A stretch of DNA of 44,178 bases from Saccoglossus kowalevskii. Lineage: Eukaryota; Hemichordata; Enteropneusta; Harrimaniidae. Numbering within the stretch: the stretch's first letter is position 1; each line of letters starts with the position of its first letter. Of the stretch, positions 1-9,024 are shown in pieces. The DNA lies in assembly GCF_000003605.2 (NCBI RefSeq), contig NW_003153767.1:15329-59506 (forward strand). Reading direction: 5' to 3'. Below the pieces are notes generated by a model. It saw nothing but the letters and a program-made list of their open reading frames with translations, was not told where the DNA came from and ran no database searches. The translations under genes were made by a program, and so were the position numbers.

Positions 1-456
1 TCCATAGTGATTTACAACCTACATATGAATACAACTATGGCTGTTTAAATTCTACATATGAATACAACTATGGTTGTTTACAATCTGCATATGAATACAA
101 CTATAGCAGTTTACAATCTGCATATGAATACAACTGTAGCAGTTTACAATCTGCATATAAATACAACTGTAGCAGTTTATAATCTGCATATGAATACAAC
201 TGCAGCAGTTTACAATCTGCATATGAATACAACTGTAGCAGTTTATAATCTGCATATGAATACAACTGCAGCAGTTTATAATCTGCATGTGAATACAGCT
301 GTAGCTGTTTACAATCTACATATGAATACAACTGTAGCAGTTTACAATCTGCATATGAATACAACTATAGCTGTTTACAATCTGCATATGAATACAACTG
401 TAGCAGTTTACAATCTGCATATGAATACAACTGTAGCTGTGTACAATCTGCGTAAA
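1..456. repeat. 33-bp minisatellite, about 14 copies
   Basis: Direct tandem array of a 33-bp unit containing CATATGAATACAAC and GTTTACAATCTG. It begins before the window edge. Units differ by a few substitutions (for example GTAGCAG, GCAGCAG, ATAGCTG). Because 33 is divisible by 3, the array stays open over long distances on both strands and gives repetitive 11-residue peptides. I read those as a by-product of unit length, not as genes. Many units contain AACTG-TAG-CAGTT, a 5-bp inverted repeat that could form a small hairpin. Confidence 0.95.
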
Positions 457-782
457 AACAAGTCTATTTGTGGGAGTACAGAAAAAAATATACAGACTGA
501 ACAATGTGTCACATGACCAAGAGCGGTTCAACTATTACAGCAGGTATTATGTCACAATTTTTTGGCAATGTACAATTTAAGGCAGAGCAGTAAAATTTTA
601 CAATGATTACAAGCAAGCATTTTTTTCAAAATAAATATTCACTAAAATAATAAAATTTATACCAAAATGTTCATAACCAAACATCCAGCATTTTATAGAA
701 TAAATGATGCCTGATATCAATGACATAGAATAATGAATAAATAAATGAAAAAAAACATTCATCTAATTTGCATAATACACTA
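457..782. other. non-coding flank, nothing recognised
   Basis: AT-rich sequence between the minisatellite and the small minus-strand ORF. It contains several AATAAA-like strings on the plus strand (near 630-660 and 735-750). No ORF, RNA gene or inverted repeat of note was seen. Confidence 0.4.
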
Positions 783-998
783 TTAATCATAGGGTTCGGA
801 CACAATACCCAGAATTCTGCATGATTTGTACTCTTGTACACGACTTAAACTTGCCTTTTTAGAGGATGCCTCTATGACCTCCAGCCCTGGGTAAAGGTCA
901 AATACGTTGTCATCTTGAAAGGCTCGACTTAAAGCGCTGTGGTCATGTAAATAAACAATATATTTTAAATGCGCTGTATACATCGCTATGAGTCTCAT
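783..998 (-). CDS. small ORF, possible exon of an unidentified gene
   Basis: A 71-codon ORF on the minus strand (ATG at 998, TAA at 783) with higher GC and more coding-like codon use than the surrounding DNA, especially in the C-terminal half (YPGLEVIEASSKK, then SLSRVQEYKSCRILG). Just upstream in its own direction (about 985-1025) lies a CpG-dense stretch that contrasts with the CpG-poor background. That would fit either a promoter/first exon or a GC-richer coding exon. A moderate splice acceptor (pyrimidine tract then CACAG, plus-strand positions near 940-965) would allow it to be a terminal exon starting inside the ORF. I do not recognise the protein family. It could also be chance. Confidence 0.35.
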   Translation of the reverse strand: MRLIAMYTAHLKYIVYLHDHSALSRAFQDDNVFDLYPGLEVIEASSKKASLSRVQEYKSCRILGIVSEPYD

Positions 999-1950
999 AT
1001 CGAACAGGACGCGGCGCGACGACTGCCAACCTTTAAACTTTTCAACGTATCAAAATGTCACAGTTATTACATTGCAGTGTGTTAGATATGGTACCATGTG
1101 GTGTATACAACAAGTGTAAAATCTATTGTTTATTTGAAATTTAACGTTTATGACACTTTACATATTCAGTAAGACTTGACCAATAAAAACTCTGGGTGAG
1201 AGATTGTAGATGAACTGCACCAATTATTTTTTCCTTCATTTTTTTTTGAGCACCTTTTTTTTAATGACGTAGCTTTCTAGATTTTCCATGCCTGTATGAG
1301 ATTTTTTTCTGTGATTTATAATTTTTTGTTTTCTGTGTATGTTTAACCCCCCCCCCCCCTCCCCTCTGAGTTTAAATGGACAACCACTATGATTGGATTA
1401 TTGTTTACACAGATTACCCATTCTAATACATAGTTCACGAACCTCAGAGAAAATACAAATTCAGTGTTTGGGTTTCACTCAAACAAAAAAAAAAACAACA
1501 ACAAAAAACACAATATTGAGGTAGTGGTATCAAGGTAGAAATAATATATAAATGTACAATGATAAACTGCAAATAAATAAATATTATGATAAATATAATT
1601 TGTTTAAAACATAAATTTGACCCAAAACAATTTATAAACCTTCAAATATATACATACATTTTATATATGATCAAAAAAATCTCAGCTTAGGACGCAGCAG
1701 TGTGAATGAATATAGAAATAACCTCATTAAGTAAATTCAATGTTACTGTCAGTGTCTGATATATAAAAGCCATTGCCTCAGAGGCCAATCTGAATACATC
1801 TCAAAATATTTCAGAACACAGAAGCTCAAGCCATGTTAGTTGGAAAATAATTTAGTAAGACTTCCTTAGGACCCCCTCACCCCTAACTCTAATCCAAACC
1901 TTGCAGAAAACTGGGGGTAGTGGGAACATCTTTGAGAGTTTGCCATTCAG
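999..1950. other. non-coding region downstream of the PAQR gene
   Basis: AT-rich, with a run of C at about 1346-1359 and A-rich tracts near 1485-1510. A TTTATT at 1129-1134 is AATAAA on the minus strand and is a possible poly(A) signal for the PAQR transcript. That would make a 3' UTR of about 1.1 kb. No coding sequence was seen. Confidence 0.4.
1129..1134 (-). terminator. candidate poly(A) signal for the PAQR gene
   Basis: AATAAA on the minus strand, the only canonical hexamer I found in the roughly 1.1 kb downstream of the PAQR stop codon. Assignment is by position only. A non-canonical signal closer to the stop codon is equally possible. Confidence 0.25.
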
Positions 1951-1956
1951 ACAGTA

Positions 1957-1972
1957 TACTGCCCTCTAGTGG
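1957..1972 (-). promoter_or_regulatory. CTCF-type binding motif, copy 1
   Basis: The minus strand reads CCACTAGAGGGCAGTA, which matches all 16 positions of the classical bilaterian CTCF consensus CCASYAGRKGGCRSYR. It lies about 285 bp downstream of the PAQR stop codon, in the same orientation as a second perfect match 59 bp away. The sequence match is direct. Binding by CTCF is inference. Confidence 0.5.
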
Positions 1973-2015
1973 AGACAAATGTCAAAACATGCTCTGTCAT
2001 CCAGCGGAAAGAAAG

Positions 2016-2031
2016 TACCGCCCTCTAGTGG
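2016..2031 (-). promoter_or_regulatory. CTCF-type binding motif, copy 2
   Basis: The minus strand reads CCACTAGAGGGCGGTA, again a 16/16 match to the CTCF consensus, in tandem with the site at 1957-1972. The two sites share GCCCTCTAGTGG exactly, but their flanks differ, so they are not simply a recent local duplication. Confidence 0.5.
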
Positions 2032-2257
2032 TGATGCTGATTCAGCACAAAGACAAATTTAACATGACAAAATTAATCCAGAAATAAATAAGTACATTCT
2101 GCAGTCTGTGGTTAAGTGAGTATAAATTATGGTAAAAAAGTGTTTTGGAATAATAATTTGGGATGGTATCATGATTAGTTAAGATTTGAACATAAAATCC
2201 TATCTCGGGGAAATATTTCACCTGAGACACTCCATCACCCTTCCACATCCACATTGG

Positions 2258-3241
2258 CTATTCACCTTTGAGTTTGATTTTTTCCACAACTTTAATCCGA
2301 AGCCAAAAAAGGATAATAAAATTAACAATTAGTAAAACTGCAGTTAATCCAAACGTCATCATAAAACTAGGTTCAAAGTACTTCTCAATGATTTCTCGTC
2401 TATTAACTAAATCGAAATATTCCGCTTGCATTTGACTGTACGTACATATAGGTATGAAGATGTGGAAAAATTGGTGTCCATGACCAACAATATCAAACCA
2501 GCCTGGGGCAATTTTCTGTGGATACGGTAATGCAAAGAAAACTGCTCCTATCAAAAACCAGAACACTTGCGCTTCATGATAATAAATTCCTTCATCTGTA
2601 CAGGAATTAGATTTACACATGATTATATGGTGAAAAATTGGGGCTATGATCCAGAGGTATAAGCTACCGACAGATCCAAGTTGCCAAAGCTTTCTTGTAT
2701 AGGGGTAAGGCCGTGTATATTTAACTTTCGGATATCCGTTAGCAAAGCATGCAAATGAAGCCAAACACAAAGTTACAACGAAAAAAAACCATCCACTGCC
2801 AATGAATTTTATATACGACTCCTCAGCACTGTAATAAAAGTGAACCATACCACTAGAAAAACCATAGAGACTGATACCAATATAATCCATGAAAAAACAG
2901 GTGTAATGAGTTAACTCAGACTGGGACTGGAACAAGTGGGCAGTGCTGCTAAGAAAGACATACATACAACAAGAAGTGCAGAAAATCAGTAATGGCCAGG
3001 CATGCGGGTCACTAAGGTCAACCTGGGAAATAAAAGTCAAAGACCGGTACAGTAAAATAGAAAATGCAATGACATGAGTCCAGACATTTAATAATTCATT
3101 GTGGACTTGGAACATACTCAGCGCATAGTATGTGATTGGCTGATTTGGGATTCGGTAACCGTTGTGTACATCAGGCTCACGGAACAACTTTGGTACTTCG
3201 GTAGCACTCTTTGTACGTGGTAAATTTGGAAGTTTTGCCAT
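2258..3241 (-). CDS. class II PAQR, membrane progestin receptor-like protein
   Basis: Complete 327-residue protein in one uninterrupted coding exon, as is usual for several vertebrate class II PAQRs (mPR subgroup: PAQR5/7/8). The family signatures are visible: motif A with the ExxNxxxH pattern in NELLNVWTH (48-56); SSTAH (98-102) followed by Asp119; and HGHQFFH (254-260) with the HxxxH pair. Together these give the three His residues (102, 256, 260) that coordinate zinc in the PAQR fold, plus the conserved Asp. About seven hydrophobic segments lie between residues 55 and 270, and an eighth at roughly 293-314 is typical of class II members. Family members sit in the plasma membrane and mediate rapid progestin-type steroid responses or act as ceramidase-like hydrolases. 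The ligand here cannot be told. The start has a good context (A at -3, G at +4). Confident on family, not on the exact paralogue. Confidence 0.93.
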   Translation of the reverse strand: MAKLPNLPRTKSATEVPKLFREPDVHNGYRIPNQPITYYALSMFQVHNELLNVWTHVIAFSILLYRSLTFISQVDLSDPHAWPLLIFCTSCCMYVFLSSTAHLFQSQSELTHYTCFFMDYIGISLYGFSSGMVHFYYSAEESYIKFIGSGWFFFVVTLCLASFACFANGYPKVKYTRPYPYTRKLWQLGSVGSLYLWIIAPIFHHIIMCKSNSCTDEGIYYHEAQVFWFLIGAVFFALPYPQKIAPGWFDIVGHGHQFFHIFIPICTYSQMQAEYFDLVNRREIIEKYFEPSFMMTFGLTAVLLIVNFIILFWLRIKVVEKIKLKGE

Positions 3242-3379
3242 GATTATTATCCTCCTTGCACAGCTCTACAATCTGAGGTAGCCTGATAATTTGGTAGATT
3301 TCCCACGATGAATTGATTGTATACACCAATAGTAGTAATGTCACATCAAAGGACTTTATTAATCATATTTAAATAGACA
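3242..3379 (-). other. probable 5' UTR part of the PAQR coding exon
   Basis: On the minus strand a strong splice acceptor (TTTTCTTTCATCTATTTCAG) ends at plus-strand position 3380. This would place a 138-nt 5' UTR ahead of the PAQR ATG in the same exon and implies at least one upstream non-coding exon. The acceptor is seen directly; its use is inferred. Confidence 0.5.
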
Positions 3380-3408
3380 CTGAAATAGATGAAAGAAAAG
3401 TTGTTATA

Positions 3409-3873
3409 CATATAGTGAATACAGTCCATCTCGGCCACAATCTAACCCGGCCAGTTGTAATTGTAAGTGTGAAGTGGTCAGTAACACAAGTTTACAACAA
3501 CAAAAAATGAAACTGGCATGGTGTTGATTTCAATAATTCCTGTGACTGTGATTGTTGTTGATTTCAGTGATGCAAGTTTACAAAAAGACACAGACATTAC
3601 ATCGGAAACACAGACATTGCATTGGTGACCATCTGGCTCTGCTATGTAAAAACTGTGTATCGTACAGTATTAGTATTTTATTTTTTACGGTGCACTGCTG
3701 CACCACTGAAATCAATATCTTCAGTATTTTATTTTTAACTGTGATATGACTGAAACCAACAACACTCGCAGATCATTAACACCCACATAAACCGGCCGAC
3801 TTTAACCGCTGGCCACGTTCTACCCTCAGCCAAGTTCAAATCTGGCCGAGTTTGGCAGACACCCATATAGTGA
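3409..3873. mobile_element. degenerate TIR element with 10-bp flanking direct repeat
   Basis: CATATAGTGA occurs at 3409-3418 and again at 3864-3873, bracketing about 445 bp. Just inside, the left end contains CTCGGCCACAATCTAACC. The right end, read on the other strand, contains CTCGGCCAGATTTGAAC followed by a GGCTGAG, so the ends are imperfect inverted repeats. Between them are small internal duplications (CACAGACATT twice near 3590-3620; a GTATTTTATTTTT motif twice near 3675-3735). A 9-10 bp target duplication would suit a MULE-like non-autonomous element. Low certainty because the ends are diverged and the right flank runs into a TGAG microsatellite. Confidence 0.45.
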
Positions 3874-3917
3874 GTGAGTAAGTGAGTGAGTGAGTGAGTG
3901 AGTGAGTGAGTGAGTGA
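3869..3917. repeat. (GTGA)n microsatellite
   Basis: About 12 copies of TGAG/GTGA, with one interruption (GTAA) near 3879. Confidence 0.95.
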
Positions 3918-4305
3918 ATGTATACCATTCATAAATGGTTTATAAATTACAAATTACTGTTGAAAACAACTTAACTGATGTATAAATGTAACTTGGCCAA
4001 TGATTGAAAGAAATCCACAAAGGCTCATTGGTAATATGTTAATATATGTTACCAATTGGTTTTATAGCCAATAAAAAAAACATACTTGTGCTATGGTCTT
4101 CCATATAGTAAATGTTTTATAAAGATTTCATAAATGCATGTCCATTATGAAATTCACTATATTGGATAAGATACTACTTTAGATTACTTAAATATTCACT
4201 TTCACTATGCTATAAAAGAATTCACTGTATATAAAGGCATTTCCAATTATATTTTTTTCCTGATTGAAAATAAATTCCCAAGTACACAAACTTGTTCAGT
4301 CATAA
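3918..4305. other. non-coding, AT-rich
   Basis: No ORF or repeat recognised. If the PAQR gene has an upstream exon in the CpG-rich DNA beyond 4.4 kb, this is its 5' UTR intron. Confidence 0.4.
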
Positions 4306-4332
4306 CATGGAGCTTTTTTTTTTAGCTCCATG
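4306..4332. repeat. perfect 9-bp hairpin with a T9 loop
   Basis: CATGGAGCT at 4306-4314 and AGCTCCATG at 4324-4332 are exact inverted repeats separated by nine T. With mismatches the pairing extends further (TCATAA / TTATGA flanks). Confidence 0.8.
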
Positions 4333-4439
4333 GTCATAAGAACAAACACGTGGTTATATTTAATGTTATTGAGTTATTTCCGTGAGGGGAAATAATTTTT
4401 TGTTTTTATTCGCACTAAAGTAAGAAATATTGCTGCATT

Positions 4440-4935
4440 AGGTGCATAGGGCGGTGGTCGCCGCGTCGCGTTCGATGCAATCATGGATATGTCACGGTGT
4501 ATACCGTACACACGTATTTAACACGATGCGCGACCACCAGCGCCCTTTATTTTGAGTTGTCGCGACTTCTCTGTTAGCGAGCTCAAATTTATTAAAATTA
4601 GGCTCCGCGTACACTGCAACTAAAGGTAGACACACATATATACCTGAACAGAAAAAAAGATGAACGGATAATGCAGGTTTTCCTCTCGCTTCTGTCACAG
4701 GCTCCACTGCTTAAAATCCAATAATATTACAGTTTATATGTCCATCTCATATCCTGTCTGTGTGATAAGAATTAAAGTAGGTTCAGTCTGATATAGAAAT
4801 GCATGCAGTCTAACCCACGCAATGAAGCGAGCCCCGGCTGTCACCGTGAACTCTGCAATTATTCACGATTCGAAGAGACTCGCGTCCGAGACGCGACCGA
4901 AAAGGAGGATCGTTCTCCGGAAATGCGTCGCATGT
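4440..4935. promoter_or_regulatory. CpG-richer region, candidate PAQR promoter/first exon
   Basis: CpG dinucleotides are concentrated at 4449-4580 and 4820-4930, against a CpG-poor background. An ETS-type site CCGGAA lies at 4917-4922, near the PAQR-distal edge. The region lies 1.1-1.6 kb upstream of the PAQR acceptor. A non-coding first exon read on the minus strand from about 4.9 kb is plausible. No TATA box or unambiguous donor could be fixed. The 71-codon minus-strand ORF at 4492-4707 has no recognisable similarity. Confidence 0.35.
4449..4545. repeat. GC-rich imperfect inverted repeat
   Basis: GGGCG plus GTGGTCGC (4449-4461) pairs with GCGACCAC plus CGCCC (4530-4537 and 4541-4545), with a 3-nt bulge and a spacer of about 68 nt. 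It stands out because the surrounding DNA is AT-rich. Confidence 0.65.
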
Positions 4936-5329
4936 GATATTTTAGAATACTTAAAATTAGTGTACAATGTACAGAAATGGTATAACATCATACAACAATA
5001 AAGATTTTGAGAATAAATATTAAAAAAAAATCAAGCGGCTTACGTACACCAGCAACGGTATCCACATCAATTACTTTCTCTCCGTGTCAAAGGTTATTTA
5101 TAAACCTTTTAACTCTGAAACAATTATTATAACTTTCATAATTCTTCATCAGTAACTGTCTTATCACATGAATTATTATTATTATTTATTATTATTCACA
5201 TTATAAAGAATAAAATTGACAAATAAAATCGTATTTAGTATAAGTTGTTTATTTAGTTTTCCCAAAACGATAATAGGATAGTTGGGCCTTCTATGATGCT
5301 TTGTAAAATATTGACTAACTTAAAGGACC
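4936..5329. other. AT-rich spacer between the two CpG-richer regions
   Basis: Contains TTA/ATT-rich tracts near 5170-5200. No coding or repeat structure was recognised. Confidence 0.4.
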
Positions 5330-5760
5330 TCTACCTCTACAATGCATTCTGGGTTATCATCAACCATTTTGGAATGTGTTTAGGGCAGCAATTACTTCCT
5401 GGATTTCCGTGAAACTTCTTCCGATACGAAGTAATCACTATTTTAAGAATTTATCAAGCAGTTATGGGGCTGCCCTGACCAAGATACGGTACGTCGTGTT
5501 ATCTTTATTGTTCTTTTGTAGTATGGTTGAATGTGATCGCGTTCAAGAAGAAACTGAGTTTTTCAGTCCGTTGCTTTACCGATGTGATTGTGAGTCACTC
5601 TCTCATCTGAGATTCGCAGAGCGTAGACTTGCCATGCGTTGGTCGCAGTTTCTTATTGTTTAGATTTGTATGCGAGTTATCGCCGATACTAATTGTATTA
5701 CTCACGTAGAACTAGTTAGCGTGATTTTGTCGTGACGTGAAATTTGACATGGTGCAGTCG
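5330..5760 (+). promoter_or_regulatory. candidate TATA-less promoter and first non-coding exon
   Basis: Within 70 bp there is a near-consensus ZNF143/Staf site (minus strand ACCCAGAATGCATTGTAG, 5337-5354), a YY1-like CAACCATTTTGG (5361-5372) and an ETS-like ACTTCCT (5394-5400). Downstream to about 5760, CpG frequency is clearly raised, and a CRE-like TGACGTGA occurs near 5733. This combination is typical of housekeeping-type promoters close to the start site. Candidate plus-strand donors are GTACGT near 5490 and GTGAGT at 5590. It could start an upstream non-coding exon of FAK (28 kb away), act divergently with the PAQR promoter, or belong to an unseen transcript. The 95-codon ORF at 5376-5663 has no recognisable similarity. 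Confidence 0.4.
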
Positions 5761-6483
5761 TTGCTTGTTGATGAACCATTGCCTCAACCAAGGTTCCACT
5801 GGACTGTCAGTTTATTGTTGATCATAAACATGACCTTGTTACTTTGTACGAACCTAATAGTCGAACGAACCTTGAAATAACCCGCCACCCCACCCTACGT
5901 ATATAGAATAATAAATATTATTTTCAACTCTCCAAAGACGCAATGTTTGGTTTCAAAATAAATTATTATTTTTTTTCTTAGTGATAATATTAGACAACTC
6001 AGATTGTTTTGTTGTTGATATATTATCAAATTATTAACTTTAGTTCGTGATTGGATTATCAAATGATTCATATTTTCTGGTCACTGACATATACTTTTAC
6101 GCATAATAACTGTGCATGAACTCAAAAATATGATATTCAGTCACATCTACAAAAGAAGGCACAGAAATACATACAGCATGAGTTGTATGATTTGTTCATT
6201 GAAATAGAATTTTACTGAAAATCAATACCATAATAAAGTTATTTTCATTAGTCTTTGAGTGAAATGTATTTTTTATTTGGTGCAGCTCCTAATTTACATA
6301 GTGAGCCCCTGTTACAAAAGGGAAGCAATAAATAAATAAATAAATATTAATCCAAAATTGTCAGTTATATGCAATGTTCCTAATTAATGAGCTTATTTGC
6401 ATATTGGCACATAATTATAAGAAATTGTATCTGGGATCTACACACTAAATCTGCAGCTTATACCCCATCCCTTAAGGCTTGGC
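5761..6483. other. non-coding, AT-rich
   Basis: AT-rich, with an (AAAT)n tract near 6328-6346 and an AATTAATGAG...ATTTGCATATTGG segment near 6382-6408. That segment resembles the octamer-containing repeats at 25.9 kb and 42.8 kb. No coding signal. Confidence 0.4.
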
Positions 6484-6724
6484 ATTAACACTTTCTTCAC
6501 CAAAATCCAACTTACGACACCATCTCCAAAATAGTTACATTTATAGTCCTTTCCTTTTCACATGGAATGTTGGGAAAATTTCAAATTTTTTTTTCAAAAA
6601 CTAGAAACAATGTCACATTTGGTCTAAAATTAAGATTGAATTCAGTGAAAATTACAGATAATGTGAAAAAATTTATTCAAATTTCAAATAAAAAAATCGG
6701 TGCTGAAAGGACCAACAAGTAATT
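6484..6724. mobile_element. MITE-like element, AGCACC family, copy 1
   Basis: The ends are imperfect inverted repeats: ATTAACACTTTCTTCACC on the left, and on the other strand GGTCCTTTCAGCACC at the right. Its interior (ATTCAGTGAAAATTACAGATA, then ATGTGAAAAAATTT) aligns with the interior of the element at 20440-20680. No coding capacity. Confidence 0.5.
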
Positions 6725-8812
6725 AGGCAATTGAAAAATAACTAACTTGCCTTAACTCATCGCAAACTGAAAACCTCCACGAATACCCGGAATAAATGAA
6801 AATAAAAAAACAAAAACACCACCAACTGATGTGTTAACAGACTATATAGTAAATATATAGAAAACACGTATTTTGAAAAAGTTTTGTTAGAAATGTCAAT
6901 TTAATGAGCATAAATCAGATGAAATTAAAGAGTTCTGTCTGTTTATTAGTGCTGTTATGTTTCAACACCAGATGACCTCAATCTGCTTTTGTTTACTGGT
7001 AAAGAAACCTTCACTGCACAGAGATCAATGATACAGTAGAAAATAGAATATCTGTTCACCAATATATTTATGCAAGGCTTCACAGAGGCCATTACCTGGA
7101 TGCCCAATGAGCTTGCTATGATGCAATTAGAAAATAACCGATATTTTTTATATCATTCTATGCACTAAGTCAATTTATATATTTGGGTCTTGAAAATGGG
7201 TGAAATCTCAACTCTGAAGTTCCAGCCCTGATTTTTGTTTAATATATAACATAATCATCAGTGCATATGAGAAAGAAAGAAAAATGTTGTATGTGTCTCG
7301 CATCTGATTTTTGTCACAAGCAAAATGGAAAACCATTTTGGTATAAGTAACTACACCTGAATTTCATGAACTTAACTTATACTAAAAAATATTTTATTTC
7401 CTCAATCACCAAATTTACAATAAAAGTGCATCATATATTTATGTACACACTTATCACACAATAGAAATAATATTAATTTAAATTTGTAAGTTATTTATTT
7501 ACATCCACATTTACAGTAGAGTAGAAAACTGTTGATAAATAAATAATCTCCATTTAGTGTGCATTCCTTGTTATTTCCATCGGTGTTCGTCTCGTGTGTC
7601 TCGGTGTTCGTGTACTTATTTTATAAGGTTGGAATCAACATAACAAAATGACTGTTAATGCCCCAATTTTTCTGAACTTTCTTCGTGAATAACAAATTTA
7701 TATCACTGTTACTAATATGATCTTATTTCTGATAAGTTTCCAGTGAGATAATTCTTCTGTTGTATTCAGTAGAATATTTCTCGTCTGTAATCGCCATGTA
7801 TAATCAGTAACCTATTTAGTAAATGTAAAACTTGAGTTCAACTCAAACTGAATTAATAGGGCAAAATGTGATTCTGATAACCCAACTATACCTAAAACTG
7901 AATGCCTACTCTAAACTCTTTATTTTGGCTAAACATGGAAAAGGAAGGGGGGGGGGGCTTAATCACAAAATATTTTATTGAGACTTAGAAAATAGAATTA
8001 TGGTTCGATGGGGAGGGGGGATTTACTGTAAATATTAAACATTATTAAAGTAATCTGCATGGAAAGTAAATGATGTCCAATTATGAAAAAAAAAAAAATC
8101 TAACCTACCCTACTGATTCTTGAAATGCATTTTATAGAAACTTCACAATTATATTAATCCTTATATAAACCATCAAAGTCAACTTTCATAACCATTCACA
8201 ATAGAAAATATTTTTCACAGATTTTTTTCAAAAATTTAGTTCTAATCCTTTAGCTTTCAGAAAATGATGTCCACTTGGTTCCAAAAAATCAAACATATGG
8301 AAAAATATTTAAAAATAGTCAAAATATCACACCAAAATTTTAGTTGGATAAATTATAGTACTCAAACTTGCCCTGTTATACATACACACTGTGATCTGTT
8401 AGTCACCTGATGTGTGTCCTTGTAACACTGACATTCAATCCATGCCTGGGTTCTGATAGTGTGTTTATTTAACAGATATATCAGGGAGATACATTCACAT
8501 TACTTTCACACTATATTTATACAGTCAGTGAAATCAAAGTAGGCTGGCATTCCTTTTTACATTGATTACTGTCCCTGTTGCTGTCAAAAACGACTGGTCA
8601 GTTTGAAACTTGGCTTCCCTATTAAAGCAGGTGCACACATGCAATACAGGGCTCCAAATTAACATTGTTTCTTGAAAATTTGAAAAGTCAATTCTGATAT
8701 CGAGTATAGTACCAAAAAAACAAAATTTCTATCGAATTTATATAATTAGCTAAAATTTAAACAAATGTCAGGTTTTTAGATCCTTCCTAAGAAAAACAGA
8801 ACAGTTTACAAA
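6725..8812. other. non-coding, nothing recognised
   Basis: AT-rich DNA with a G run at 7948-7959 and a short duplication of CGGTGTTCGT near 7580-7610. No ORF above background, TIR pair or RNA gene was recognised. Confidence 0.4.
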
Positions 8813-9024
8813 TACTGTAAAATGACTAATTTTCACTGGGTTTAAATTTCACTGATTTACCATTTCTGGCATATTCAGTGGGTTTTAAATTCACGGTTTC
8901 GTCATTTAGATAATGTGTTCTATGCTAAATTTTACATATTCACTGTGTTTTAATTTAGCGCATTTTTCCAGTCAGCGAAATAAGCTAAATTAAAACCCAG
9001 TGAATAATTACCCCCTTTACAGTA
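8813..9024. mobile_element. MITE, TACTGTA family 2 (CACTGGG type), copy 1
   Basis: Starts TACTGTAAAATGAC and ends CTTTACAGTA. The inverted ends align over about 35 bp, including the shared subterminal block TCACTGGGTTT...AATTT. Terminal TA on both sides fits a TA target duplication. About 212 bp, no coding capacity. A clear second copy lies at 10115-10331. Confidence 0.8.

Noticed and set aside
58..516. 152-codon plus-strand ORF and antisense ORFs over the 33-bp repeat
   Set aside because: Reading frame is preserved only because the unit is 33 bp. The peptide is a pure repeat with no start-context, splice or family support.
5376..5663. 95-codon plus-strand ORF in the CpG-richer region
   Set aside because: No recognisable domain, and its length is compatible with chance in GC-richer DNA. 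Kept only as part of a candidate promoter/first exon.
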